Assembly (NCBI GenBank): GCA_017540285.1
Contig: JAFYBI010000165.1
Coordinates: 1-10,045 of the forward strand
Reading direction: 5' to 3'
From: Clostridia bacterium
GTDB lineage: Bacteria > Bacillota > Clostridia > Oscillospirales > CAG-272
Length of the DNA: 10,045 nucleotides
Shown here: piece after piece, positions 1 to 5,613 of the stretch
Layout: the number at the start of each line of letters is the position of its first letter
Numbering within the stretch: position 1 is the first letter of the stretch
Program-made: the position numbers and the translations under genes
The notes under the pieces: generated by a model
What the model saw: only the letters and a program-made list of their open reading frames with translations
What the model was told of the DNA's origin: nothing
The model's database searches: none

Positions 1-1209
1 CTCAAAAGCACGGCCTTCCGGCGGTTTGCGGAGCGCATCAACACCCTGACGGGAAGCGACTACTACCGGACCCTCAACGAGGAACTGAAGGAGCTGACCT
101 CCCGCGTGCGCGAGATCAAGTCCGTCACGATCGGCGTCAACTTCGATTCCCAGCTGCGTGCGGACCGCGCCGGAGTGCTCTCCATCAACAACGAGTATTT
201 CAAATCCGGCGAGCTGCTCGACAAAATGCTCCGACTCGACTTCAAAAACGACGACAAGACCTGCATCGCACCCCTCGTGCCCTTCCGCAAGGGGCAGTCG
301 GACAACCAGCAGATGGCCCTGCAGAACGCGTTCAACGGCGCGATCGGGGACGTCTTCCGCTCCTCCATCAAGTCATGGAAGCGGGTCATCCAGCATTACG
401 TGCTCGAAAACACGGACTTTCTCATCCGCATGATGCCGGAGATCGAATTCGTCACGAAGGCGACCGAGCTCCTCGTCAAGCTGAAGGCCAAGGGCTGCCC
501 GCTCTGTCACCCCGAGATCCGTCCGATGTCCGAAAAGGCGTTCGACACGAAAGGGCTCTGCAATCCGATCGTCGCGGTCAAGCTCGACACCCCGGTCGTG
601 CCGAACGATTTCGTCTTCGACGACGAGGGCATGATCTTCGTGCTCACGGGTCCGAACCGCGGCGGCAAATCGGTCATCACCTGCGCCGTCGGCATCGCGT
701 TCGTCATGGCCCAGCTCGGACTTCCGGTCTGCGCGGATTCCTGCGTCATCAGCCCCTGTGACGAGATCTTCACCCACTTCCCCACCGGGAGCGAAGACAC
801 GATCGACAAGGGACGCCTCGGCGAGGAGTGCGCCCGGCTCGCGGCGATCTTCGAGGAGGTCACCGAGGACAGCCTCGTGCTCCTCGACGAATCCCTCTCC
901 TCGACGGGCTCCTTCGAAGGCGCGTACATCGCGGCAGAGGTCCTCGAGGGCTTCTCGATGGTGAAGTGCCGCGGGATCTTCTCCACCCACCTGCACGATC
1001 TGGCGGCGTCGGTGGATTCCATCAACGAAACCTGTCTCCCGAAGGGCGGCGTGCGGATCGACAACCTCGTGGCGGCCATCGAAAAGGGCTCCCGCAGCTT
1101 CAAGATCCTGCGCGAGCGTCCGGACGGCAAATCCTACGCGCGCGATATCGCGGACAAGTACGGTCTCTCGATCGACAAGATTATGGAAAAAGTGAGGAAG
1201 CATTCATGA
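1..1209 (+). CDS. MutS-family ATPase, 5'-truncated by the window
   Basis: The reading frame is open from base 1, so the true start lies upstream; about 402 residues are visible. The C-terminal half is a MutS-type ABC ATPase: Walker A GPNRGGKS at 649-672 (MutS usually GPNMGGKS), Walker B LVLLDE at 874-891, followed by the S-x-x-T-G-S stretch and the FSTHLHDLA switch-like segment around 979-1008. The part before the ATPase resembles the MutS core/lever region and holds a small CPLCH cysteine motif near 496-510. The protein ends about 65 residues after the switch segment with no Smr nuclease domain, so it is not a canonical MutS2. No mismatch-binding domain can be judged because the N-terminus is missing. 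Family knowledge suggests DNA-structure binding with ATP-driven conformational change; a true mismatch-repair role is not shown. Its stop overlaps the next gene by 4 bp (ATGA), indicating co-transcription with an amino-acid regulator. Confidence 0.9.
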   Translation, partial: LKSTAFRRFAERINTLTGSDYYRTLNEELKELTSRVREIKSVTIGVNFDSQLRADRAGVLSINNEYFKSGELLDKMLRLDFKNDDKTCIAPLVPFRKGQSDNQQMALQNAFNGAIGDVFRSSIKSWKRVIQHYVLENTDFLIRMMPEIEFVTKATELLVKLKAKGCPLCHPEIRPMSEKAFDTKGLCNPIVAVKLDTPVVPNDFVFDDEGMIFVLTGPNRGGKSVITCAVGIAFVMAQLGLPVCADSCVISPCDEIFTHFPTGSEDTIDKGRLGEECARLAAIFEEVTEDSLVLLDESLSSTGSFEGAYIAAEVLEGFSMVKCRGIFSTHLHDLAASVDSINETCLPKGGVRIDNLVAAIEKGSRSFKILRERPDGKSYARDIADKYGLSIDKIMEKVRKHS

Positions 1210-1682
1210 ACGAACTCCTGAAACTGCTCGAAAACGACGCGCGGCTCTCCCCGGAAGCCCTCGCCCTCATGCTGGACAAGGAAACCGGCGATATCAAAAG
1301 GATGATCGACGAATACGAGCGCGAAGGCGTCATCGTCGGCTATCACACCATGATCGACTGGGACAAGACCGACCGCGAATACGTCACCGCGATGATCGAG
1401 CTCAAGACCAGCCCTCAGCGCGACCACGGCTACGATGCCATCGCGCAGAAGATCTACAACTACCCCGAGGTGGAGACGCTCTACCTCATGTCCGGCGGCT
1501 TCGACCTCGCGGTCTTCATCAAGGGCCGGACCATGCGCGAGGTGGCCTTCTTCGTGGCGGAAAAGCTCGCGACCCTCGAAGACGTGGTCTCCACCGCGAC
1601 GCACTTTGTCCTCCGTAAATACAAGGACAACAACGTCATCTACGGGGCGGTCCCGGTCGACGAGAGGGGCAACGAATTCTGA
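1206..1682 (+). CDS. Lrp/AsnC-family transcriptional regulator (AlaR-like)
   Basis: A 158-residue protein with the standard Lrp layout: an N-terminal winged helix-turn-helix of about 50 residues (starting MNELLKLLEN, wing ending GVIVGYHTMID) and a C-terminal RAM ligand-binding domain (about residues 60-145) carrying the characteristic SGGFDLAVFIKG strand. Lrp proteins form octamer-like assemblies that bind DNA and respond to amino acids. The ATG at 1206 overlaps the stop of the upstream ATPase gene (ATGA) and is preceded by GAGGAAG, which fixes the start. Its own stop overlaps the ATG of the aminotransferase gene (TGATG). The order Lrp regulator then about 387-residue aminotransferase matches alaR-alaT of Bacillus subtilis, so control of alanine synthesis is a reasonable inference; the effector cannot be read from sequence. 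Confidence 0.93.
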   Translation: MNELLKLLENDARLSPEALALMLDKETGDIKRMIDEYEREGVIVGYHTMIDWDKTDREYVTAMIELKTSPQRDHGYDAIAQKIYNYPEVETLYLMSGGFDLAVFIKGRTMREVAFFVAEKLATLEDVVSTATHFVLRKYKDNNVIYGAVPVDERGNEF

Positions 1683-2845
1683 TGGATTACGAGAAGATAC
1701 TGTCCTCCGCGGCGCAGCAGATCAAGCCCTCCGGCATCCGGAAGTTCTTCGATCTGCTCGGCGACATGAAGGACGTCATCGCCCTGACGGTGGGGCAGCC
1801 GGATTTCGTCACGCCGTGGCACATCCGCGTCTCCGCCATCGAATCGCTCGAAAAAGGCAAGACCTACTACACCTCGAACAGCGGGACGCTCGAGCTGCGC
1901 AGGGAGATCGCGGCCTACACCGCGCGCCGCTTCGGGATGACCTATGACCCGAACGACGAGATCATCGTCACGGTCGGCGGGAGCGAGGCCATCGATATCG
2001 CGATGCGCGCGATCGTCAATCCGGGGGACGAGGTGATCATCCCCCAGCCCTCGTTCGTCTGCTACGGCCCCATCGCTACCCTCGCGGGCGGGACGCCGGT
2101 CTTTCTCGAAACGAAGGAAAAGGACTGCTTCAAGCTCACGCCCGACGCGCTGAGAGCCGCCGTCACGCCGAAGACCAAGCTGCTCGTGCTTCCCTTCCCG
2201 AACAACCCGACCGGCGCGATCATGACGCGGGAGGATCTCGAGGGGATCGCGGACGTCCTCCGCGGGACGGACATCATGGTCCTCTCCGACGAGATCTACT
2301 GCGAGCTCACCTACGGGCGGGACCACGTCTCCCTGGCCTCCCTCGACGGCATGCGGGAACGCACGGTCGTCGTTGACGGCTTCTCGAAAACCTACGCGAT
2401 GACCGGATGGCGCATGGGCTACACGCTCGCGCCGCGGGAGATCACGAGGCACATGCTCAAGATCCACCAGTACGCGATCATGTGCGCGCCGACGGCCTCC
2501 CAGTTCGCGGCGGTCGAAGCGCTCCGGAACGGGGACGAGGACGTCGCGATGATGCGCGCGGAGTACAACCGGCGCCGGCGTTATCTCGTCGGCGGTCTGC
2601 GCGGCATGGGGATCGACTGCTTCCAGCCGGAAGGCGCGTTCTACGTCTACCCGAACATCTCCCGCTTCGGGCTGTCCTCCGAGGAATTCTGCCAGAAGCT
2701 CCTCTACGAAGGCGGCGTCGCGATCGTCCCCGGCACGGCGTTCGGCGACTGCGGCGAAGGCTTCGCCCGGATCTCCTACGCCTACTCGGTGGAGCACATC
2801 GCGAAGGCGCTCGACCGGATCGAGAAATTCATCGCGACCCTTTGA
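1682..2845 (+). CDS. PLP-dependent class I/II aminotransferase (AlaT-like)
   Basis: A 387-residue fold-type I aminotransferase, full length for the family. Visible landmarks: VGQPDF near residue 38-42, the NNPTG motif at 174-178, DEIY at 203-206, the PLP-binding lysine K236 in SKTYAMTGWRMG, and the substrate-carboxylate arginine R363 in FARISYAYS. It should transfer an amino group between an amino acid and a 2-oxo acid in the cytosol. The substrate is not determined by these motifs. Pairing with an adjacent Lrp regulator and the length suggest an alanine aminotransferase like Bacillus AlaT; aspartate or aromatic substrates remain possible. The ATG shares one base with the stop of the regulator gene (TGATG), so translation is coupled and no separate promoter is needed. 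A hairpin followed by six T lies about 27 bp downstream. Confidence 0.95.
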   Translation: MDYEKILSSAAQQIKPSGIRKFFDLLGDMKDVIALTVGQPDFVTPWHIRVSAIESLEKGKTYYTSNSGTLELRREIAAYTARRFGMTYDPNDEIIVTVGGSEAIDIAMRAIVNPGDEVIIPQPSFVCYGPIATLAGGTPVFLETKEKDCFKLTPDALRAAVTPKTKLLVLPFPNNPTGAIMTREDLEGIADVLRGTDIMVLSDEIYCELTYGRDHVSLASLDGMRERTVVVDGFSKTYAMTGWRMGYTLAPREITRHMLKIHQYAIMCAPTASQFAAVEALRNGDEDVAMMRAEYNRRRRYLVGGLRGMGIDCFQPEGAFYVYPNISRFGLSSEEFCQKLLYEGGVAIVPGTAFGDCGEGFARISYAYSVEHIAKALDRIEKFIATL

Positions 2846-2871
2846 AAGATGCCCCGGGCCGGCGATTTCGC

Positions 2872-2901
2872 CGGGAAACGAGGCAAAAATTCCCGTTTTT
2901 T
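2872..2901 (+). terminator. Rho-independent terminator after the aminotransferase
   Basis: The stem CGGGAA (2872-2877) pairs with TTCCCG (2890-2895) around a 12-nt loop and is followed directly by six T (2896-2901). The stem is only 6 bp, so strength is moderate. It closes the ATPase-regulator-aminotransferase unit before the rpmB promoter. A competing GC-rich hairpin (CCGGCG 2859-2864 with CGCCGG 2869-2874) overlaps its left arm by 3 bp. Confidence 0.65.
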
Positions 2902-2925
2902 GTACGGAAAAATGCTTTTCTCCTA

Positions 2926-2954
2926 TTGCAATCCGGAAAAGAATGTGATATAAT
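2926..2954 (+). promoter_or_regulatory. Sigma-A promoter of rpmB
   Basis: The -35 box TTGCAA (2926-2931) and a perfect -10 box TATAAT (2949-2954) are separated by 17 bp, and the -10 is preceded by TGA, giving an extended -10. Transcription should begin near 2961, leaving a leader of about 39 nt that contains the GGAGGT ribosome binding site at 2985-2990. It lies just after the terminator of the preceding operon. Confidence 0.88.
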
Positions 2955-2999
2955 ACTGCTGTTGACTTGGTAATACCCATGGATGGAGGTGTATCGAAC

Positions 3000-3185
3000 A
3001 TGGCAAAGTGCAGCATTTGCGGCAAGGGTGTGACCTTCGGGCACAACGACTCCCATTCCCACCGCAAAACCAACAGATCCTGGAAGCCGAACATCAGAAA
3101 GGTCAAGGCTGTCGTTGACGGCAAGCACACGACTGTCGCCGTCTGCTCCCGCTGCCTGCGTTCCGGCAAGGTCGAGCGTGCGTAA
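3000..3185 (+). CDS. rpmB: 50S ribosomal protein L28 (bL28), zinc-binding type
   Basis: A 61-residue basic protein starting MAKCSICGKGV, the hallmark of bacterial L28, with HSHRKTNRSWKPN in the middle. Two CxxC pairs (C4/C7 and C49/C52) make the zinc-ribbon (C+) form found in many Firmicutes; C-minus paralogues that replace L28 under zinc starvation lack them. It is a structural protein of the large ribosomal subunit. The ATG at 3000 is chosen over an in-frame upstream GTG (2967) because GGAGGT at 2985-2990 sits 9 nt before it and the family starts with MA-K/R-C. It has a dedicated extended -10 promoter and a strong terminator, so it is expressed largely as a single gene, which is common for rpmB. 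Confidence 0.98.
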   Translation: MAKCSICGKGVTFGHNDSHSHRKTNRSWKPNIRKVKAVVDGKHTTVAVCSRCLRSGKVERA

Positions 3186-3203
3186 TTTCATTTGCGCCTG
3201 ACA

Positions 3204-3241
3204 AAAACTCTCCCTGACTGCTCACGGAGAGTTTTATCATT
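3204..3241 (+). terminator. Rho-independent terminator after rpmB
   Basis: A perfect 10-bp stem, AAAACTCTCC (3204-3213) with GGAGAGTTTT (3226-3235), encloses a 12-nt loop. The descending arm ends in TTTT and the following bases are T-rich. It ends 34 bp before the next start codon. Confidence 0.85.
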
Positions 3242-3269
3242 TTCATTTCGTTTTACAGCGGAGGGAAGG

Positions 3270-3974
3270 ATGTCCCGCAGGAACAATCTGCTCGCCGTGA
3301 TCTCCCGGGAGGCGACGGCCGGGGAACGCGCGCGGCTCGAACGCGAATATGAGACCGTCTCCCTGCCGCCCGATCCCGCTCTTCCCCCGTCCGCGGCGCA
3401 CCGTCCGGACATGCTGTTCACCGCGCTCGGGGACGCCCTGATCTTCTCCCGCGCGTACCGTGACCGGTTCCCGGATCCGGTCGAATCCCTCGCCGAACGC
3501 ACGGGGATGCGCCTGATCCTCTCGGACGCTCCGCGCGATGTGCGTCTGGGGGATGCCGTTCTCTGGCGGGGCCGCCTCGTCGAATCCCGCACGCCGCTTC
3601 TCTTCCCCGAGCTGGCGGACGCGGCGCGTGAGGCGGGGATCGGATCCGTCCGCGTGCGGGCAAAGCATATCTCCCGGTCGTGTCTCGTCTGTGGGGACGC
3701 GCTCCTCACGTCGGGGTACGGGATCTGCGCCGCGCTCTCGCCGCTGGCAAAAGACGTCTGGTTCTGCCCGGACGAAGGGATCCGCGGCGGCATCGGAGGC
3801 GCATCGGGCGCGGCGGACGGCGTCGTCTTCTTCTTCGGAGATCCGTCGTCCATGGAATACGCCGAAACCCTCTCGCGCTTCCTCGATCACGCAGGACTCG
3901 ACTTCGTCCTTCTCGACGAAAGCCATCCGTTGACCGACCGGGGCGGCATCCGGTTTCTGAATCTGAAAACATGA
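3270..3974 (+). CDS. Hypothetical protein, probable DUF6873/GME-fold family
   Basis: A 234-residue soluble protein with no signal peptide or membrane segment. The start ATG at 3270 follows GGAGGGAAGG; a TTG further upstream at 3192 would place the start before the rpmB terminator and is rejected. Visible pattern: HRPDMLF/LGDALIF (residues 44-59), VRAKHISRSCLVCGDALLTSGYG (about 129-151, three cysteines including the later C153), the glycine-rich IRGGIGGASG (171-180), VVFFFGD, and a C-terminal LTDRGGIRFL. From memory this layout fits the clostridial DUF6873 family, assigned to the guanidino-group-modifying-enzyme fold of amidinotransferases and arginine deiminases. No cysteine is present near the C-terminus, where arginine deiminases carry their nucleophile, so catalysis of that kind is doubtful. 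Its stop lies inside the ribosome binding region of the phosphatase gene, so the two are translationally coupled. Function is unknown. Confidence 0.82.
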   Translation: MSRRNNLLAVISREATAGERARLEREYETVSLPPDPALPPSAAHRPDMLFTALGDALIFSRAYRDRFPDPVESLAERTGMRLILSDAPRDVRLGDAVLWRGRLVESRTPLLFPELADAAREAGIGSVRVRAKHISRSCLVCGDALLTSGYGICAALSPLAKDVWFCPDEGIRGGIGGASGAADGVVFFFGDPSSMEYAETLSRFLDHAGLDFVLLDESHPLTDRGGIRFLNLKT

Positions 3975-3977
3975 GGT
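3973..3977 (+). promoter_or_regulatory. Ribosome binding site deciding the phosphatase start
   Basis: GAGGT lies 5 nt before the ATG at 3983 and overlaps the TGA stop of the preceding gene. The alternative in-frame ATG at 3971, which forms an ATGA overlap, has no purine-rich site upstream, so 3983 is preferred. Confidence 0.6.
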
Positions 3978-3982
3978 CCGCT

Positions 3983-4768
3983 ATGTACGAATTCATTCCC
4001 GCCATCATGCGTGAAGCGGCGAAGCTGATGCTCTCCGCCCACGACGTCGAAGGAGCCGTGACCGTCAAGCCCGGTGACGCCAACTTTGTGACCGCGTACG
4101 ACGTGGCGGTGGAGGACTACCTCTTCCGCGCGCTCGGAGAACGTCTCCCCGAAGCCGTCATTATCGGCGAGGAGGCGGAGGAGAACCACACCGAACTGCT
4201 CCGCACGCGCCTCGCTCTCCTGATCGACCCCATCGACGGGACCACCAATTTCATCCACAACTACCGGTACAGTTCGATCTCCGTCGGCGTCTGCGACCGC
4301 GGGACGATGGTCTGGGGCGGGGTGCTCAATCCGTATTCCGGCCTGCTCTACCACGCCGCGCGCGGACAGGGCGCCTTTGCAGAGTCCCCCGACGGACGAA
4401 ACACGCCGATCCGGGTCTCCGCAAGGCCGCTGTCCTCCGCCCTCGTCGGGTTCGGGACGTCGCCGTATTACCGCGAGGAGCTCGGCGAACGCACCTTCCG
4501 GGCGGCCTATTCTCTCTTCCGCGCCGCGCGGGACGTAAGACGCTCCGGCTCCGCCGCGCTCGATCTCGCGATGATCGCCGCCGGTTCGCTCGACGTCTTT
4601 CTCGAATACCGTCTGTCCCCGTGGGATATCGCGGCGGGCTCGCTTCTCGTGACCGAAGCGGGCGGCGTCATCACCCAGACGGACGGCTCCCCCCTCACCT
4701 TCGAGCATCCCTGCTCCGTCCTCGCCGCCAATCCCGCCTGCCACGCCGCGGCGATGGGGATGGTGTGA
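3983..4768 (+). CDS. Inositol monophosphatase family protein
   Basis: A 261-residue protein, the usual length for the family. It carries the metal-binding GEE (residues 62-64), signature 1 DPIDGTTNF (82-90) with the catalytic DxD pair D82/D85, and signature 2 WDIAAGS...EAGG (214-228) with D215. All metal ligands of the Mg2+-dependent, Li+-sensitive phosphatase superfamily are therefore present. Likely reaction: removal of phosphate from myo-inositol 1-phosphate or a related small sugar or nucleotide phosphate in the cytosol. Family members include SuhB, CysQ and fructose-1,6-bisphosphatase-like enzymes, and sequence motifs alone do not separate them, though the PIDGTTNF form favours the IMPase/SuhB branch. 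The start at 3983 is set by GAGGT at 3973-3977; 3971 would add four residues. It follows the GME-like gene without a gap. A perfect 14-bp palindrome covers its stop codon. Confidence 0.95.
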   Translation: MYEFIPAIMREAAKLMLSAHDVEGAVTVKPGDANFVTAYDVAVEDYLFRALGERLPEAVIIGEEAEENHTELLRTRLALLIDPIDGTTNFIHNYRYSSISVGVCDRGTMVWGGVLNPYSGLLYHAARGQGAFAESPDGRNTPIRVSARPLSSALVGFGTSPYYREELGERTFRAAYSLFRAARDVRRSGSAALDLAMIAAGSLDVFLEYRLSPWDIAAGSLLVTEAGGVITQTDGSPLTFEHPCSVLAANPACHAAAMGMV

Positions 4769-4778
4769 TTCGAATCAC
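4765..4778 (+). repeat. Perfect 14-bp palindrome over the phosphatase stop
   Basis: GTGATTCGAATCAC reads the same on both strands and includes the TGA stop (4766-4768). It is followed by GC, then A6 and the convergent terminator hairpin. It could be a second small hairpin on the transcript or a protein-binding site; no function is shown. Confidence 0.6.
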
Positions 4779-4780
4779 GC

Positions 4781-4811
4781 AAAAAACCACCGGATCGAAC
4801 CGGTGGCTTTT
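4781..4811. terminator. Bidirectional terminator between converging genes
   Basis: The stem CCACCGG (4787-4793) pairs with CCGGTGG (4800-4806) around the loop ATCGAA. On the minus strand it is followed by six T (complement of A 4781-4786), a strong terminator for mscL. On the plus strand it is followed by CTTTTG, a weaker terminator for the phosphatase operon. Confidence 0.9.
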
Positions 4812-4830
4812 GTGTTTGAGAGGATCACTT

Positions 4831-5271
4831 TCACTTCTGGAGAGAATCGCGGATCTCGCGGAGGAGGAGGATCTCTTCGCTGGGTTCGGCGGGTTCTTCT
4901 TCCTTCGCCTCTTCCTCGGCAGCTGCTTCTTCTTCCTTCTGCATCTTGTCCTTCAGGCGGTTGATGCCGCGGACCACGGTGAAGATGCACAGCGCGACGA
5001 TGATGAAGTTGATGATGGTCTGGATGAGCGCGCCGTAGCGGATCGCGACTTCGGCGGTCTCCTCGGTGGCTTCGGTCAGAACGACCTTCGCTTCGGAGAG
5101 GTCCACGCCTCCGAACAGCTTGCCGATCAGCGGGTTGATGATGTCGCCGACGAGAGAGTTCACGATGGCCGTGAACGCGCCGCCGACCACAACGCCGACC
5201 GCCATGTCCATGACGTTGCCGCGGGCGATGAACGTTTTGAATTCAGACCAGAACGACTTTTTTTCTGCCAT
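4831..5271 (-). CDS. mscL: Large-conductance mechanosensitive channel MscL
   Basis: A 146-residue membrane protein, slightly longer than the 136-residue E. coli protein. Residues 7-50 match the MscL N-terminus closely: amphipathic FWSEFKTFIARGNV, the glycine-rich pore helix DMAVGVVVGGAFTAIVNSLV and DIINPLIG. TM1 spans about 16-45 and TM2 about 77-103 (ALIQTIINFIIVALCIF), followed by the basic RGINRLKDKMQ and a Glu/Ala-rich linker leading to the C-terminal bundle helix SEEILLLREIRDSL. The channel forms a homopentamer and opens under membrane tension to release solutes during hypo-osmotic shock. The start at 5271 is preferred over an ATG four codons upstream because GGAGG (5277-5281) lies 5 nt before it. 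It sits 25 bp after the ribbon-helix-helix gene and is probably co-transcribed with it. A strong terminator follows. Confidence 0.97.
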   Translation of the reverse strand: MAEKKSFWSEFKTFIARGNVMDMAVGVVVGGAFTAIVNSLVGDIINPLIGKLFGGVDLSEAKVVLTEATEETAEVAIRYGALIQTIINFIIVALCIFTVVRGINRLKDKMQKEEEAAAEEEAKEEEPAEPSEEILLLREIRDSLQK

Positions 5272-5276
5272 AACAG

Positions 5277-5281
5277 CCTCC
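5277..5281 (-). promoter_or_regulatory. Ribosome binding site of mscL
   Basis: GGAGG on the minus strand, 5 nt before the ATG at 5271. It overlaps the alternative upstream ATG (5283-5281), which makes that longer start unlikely. Confidence 0.75.
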
Positions 5282-5296
5282 ATGAATGATGATAAA

Positions 5297-5509
5297 TTAT
5301 TCGCCGGAGTTCCCGCCGTCCGCGGGGAGCACGACCTTCGAGACGTCGATCTTTCCGTGGATCCGCTCGTAATACTGGATGTTCGTGCGGATCAGATGCA
5401 GAAGGTGGTTGTTTTCGTCCCGTCCTTCCGCGGTGGCGACGGCGAGCATCTTTTTGTACAGTTCCTCGTCGATGCGCACGGAAAAGGTGATTCTGTTCTT
5501 CTGAGCCAT
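5297..5509 (-). CDS. Small ribbon-helix-helix (Arc-like) DNA-binding protein
   Basis: A 70-residue protein beginning MAQKNRITFSVRIDEELYKKM. The short strand ITFSVRI followed by two helices (EELYKKMLAVATAEGR and ENNHLLHLIRTNIQYYERIHG) fits the ribbon-helix-helix fold of Arc/MetJ/CopG repressors, in which two chains form an intertwined sheet that reads the DNA major groove. The start is set by GGAGGA (5515-5520) 5 nt upstream; the frame stays open further upstream but that part runs through the promoter. It has a perfect consensus promoter with a leader of only about 20 nt and is followed 25 bp later by mscL, so it may be a local regulator of itself and the channel. An antitoxin role is less likely because mscL is not a toxin and no toxin gene is adjacent. 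Its target is not visible. Confidence 0.85.
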   Translation of the reverse strand: MAQKNRITFSVRIDEELYKKMLAVATAEGRDENNHLLHLIRTNIQYYERIHGKIDVSKVVLPADGGNSGE

Positions 5510-5536
5510 GGTTTTCCTCCGGTTTTTTTCAGATTC

Positions 5537-5565
5537 ATTATAACACAGTTTCGGATCCTTGTCAA
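5537..5565 (-). promoter_or_regulatory. Consensus sigma-A promoter of the RHH-mscL unit
   Basis: On the minus strand, TTGACA (5565-5560) and TATAAT (5542-5537) are perfect matches with a 17-bp spacer, and TGT before the -10 adds an extended -10. Transcription should start near 5530. With such a strong promoter, repression by the adjacent regulator would be the natural means of control, but no clear inverted-repeat operator was found apart from a GGATCC hexamer within the spacer. Confidence 0.92.
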
Positions 5566-5572
5566 TGACCGG

Positions 5573-5591
5573 GATGCAAGATCGGCGCATC
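5573..5591. repeat. Small dyad upstream of the RHH promoter
   Basis: GATGC (5573-5577) and GCATC (5587-5591) form a 5-bp inverted repeat around 9 nt, 8 bp upstream of the -35 box. It lies in the gap after the SIS operon but has no T run on the minus strand, so it is not a convincing terminator. It may be chance. Confidence 0.3.
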
Positions 5592-5613
5592 GGGGGGCAA
5601 AAAAGTGAATATT

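Noticed and set aside
1..1209. Calling the first gene mutS2
   Set aside because: No Smr domain follows the ATPase and the N-terminal domains are outside the window, so only the superfamily can be stated.
1640..3169. Long minus-strand open frame (509 codons) opposite the aminotransferase and rpmB
   Set aside because: It crosses a terminator, a promoter and two certain genes on the other strand and shows low-complexity Arg/Asp/Val-rich composition with no ribosome binding site.
3192..3269. Upstream TTG start for the GME-like protein
   Set aside because: It would translate through the rpmB terminator hairpin and has no ribosome binding site, whereas the ATG at 3270 follows GGAGGGAAGG.
5297..5509. 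Ribbon-helix-helix protein as an antitoxin of a toxin-antitoxin pair
   Set aside because: The adjacent co-directional gene is mscL, a known channel, and no small toxin-like gene overlaps or follows.
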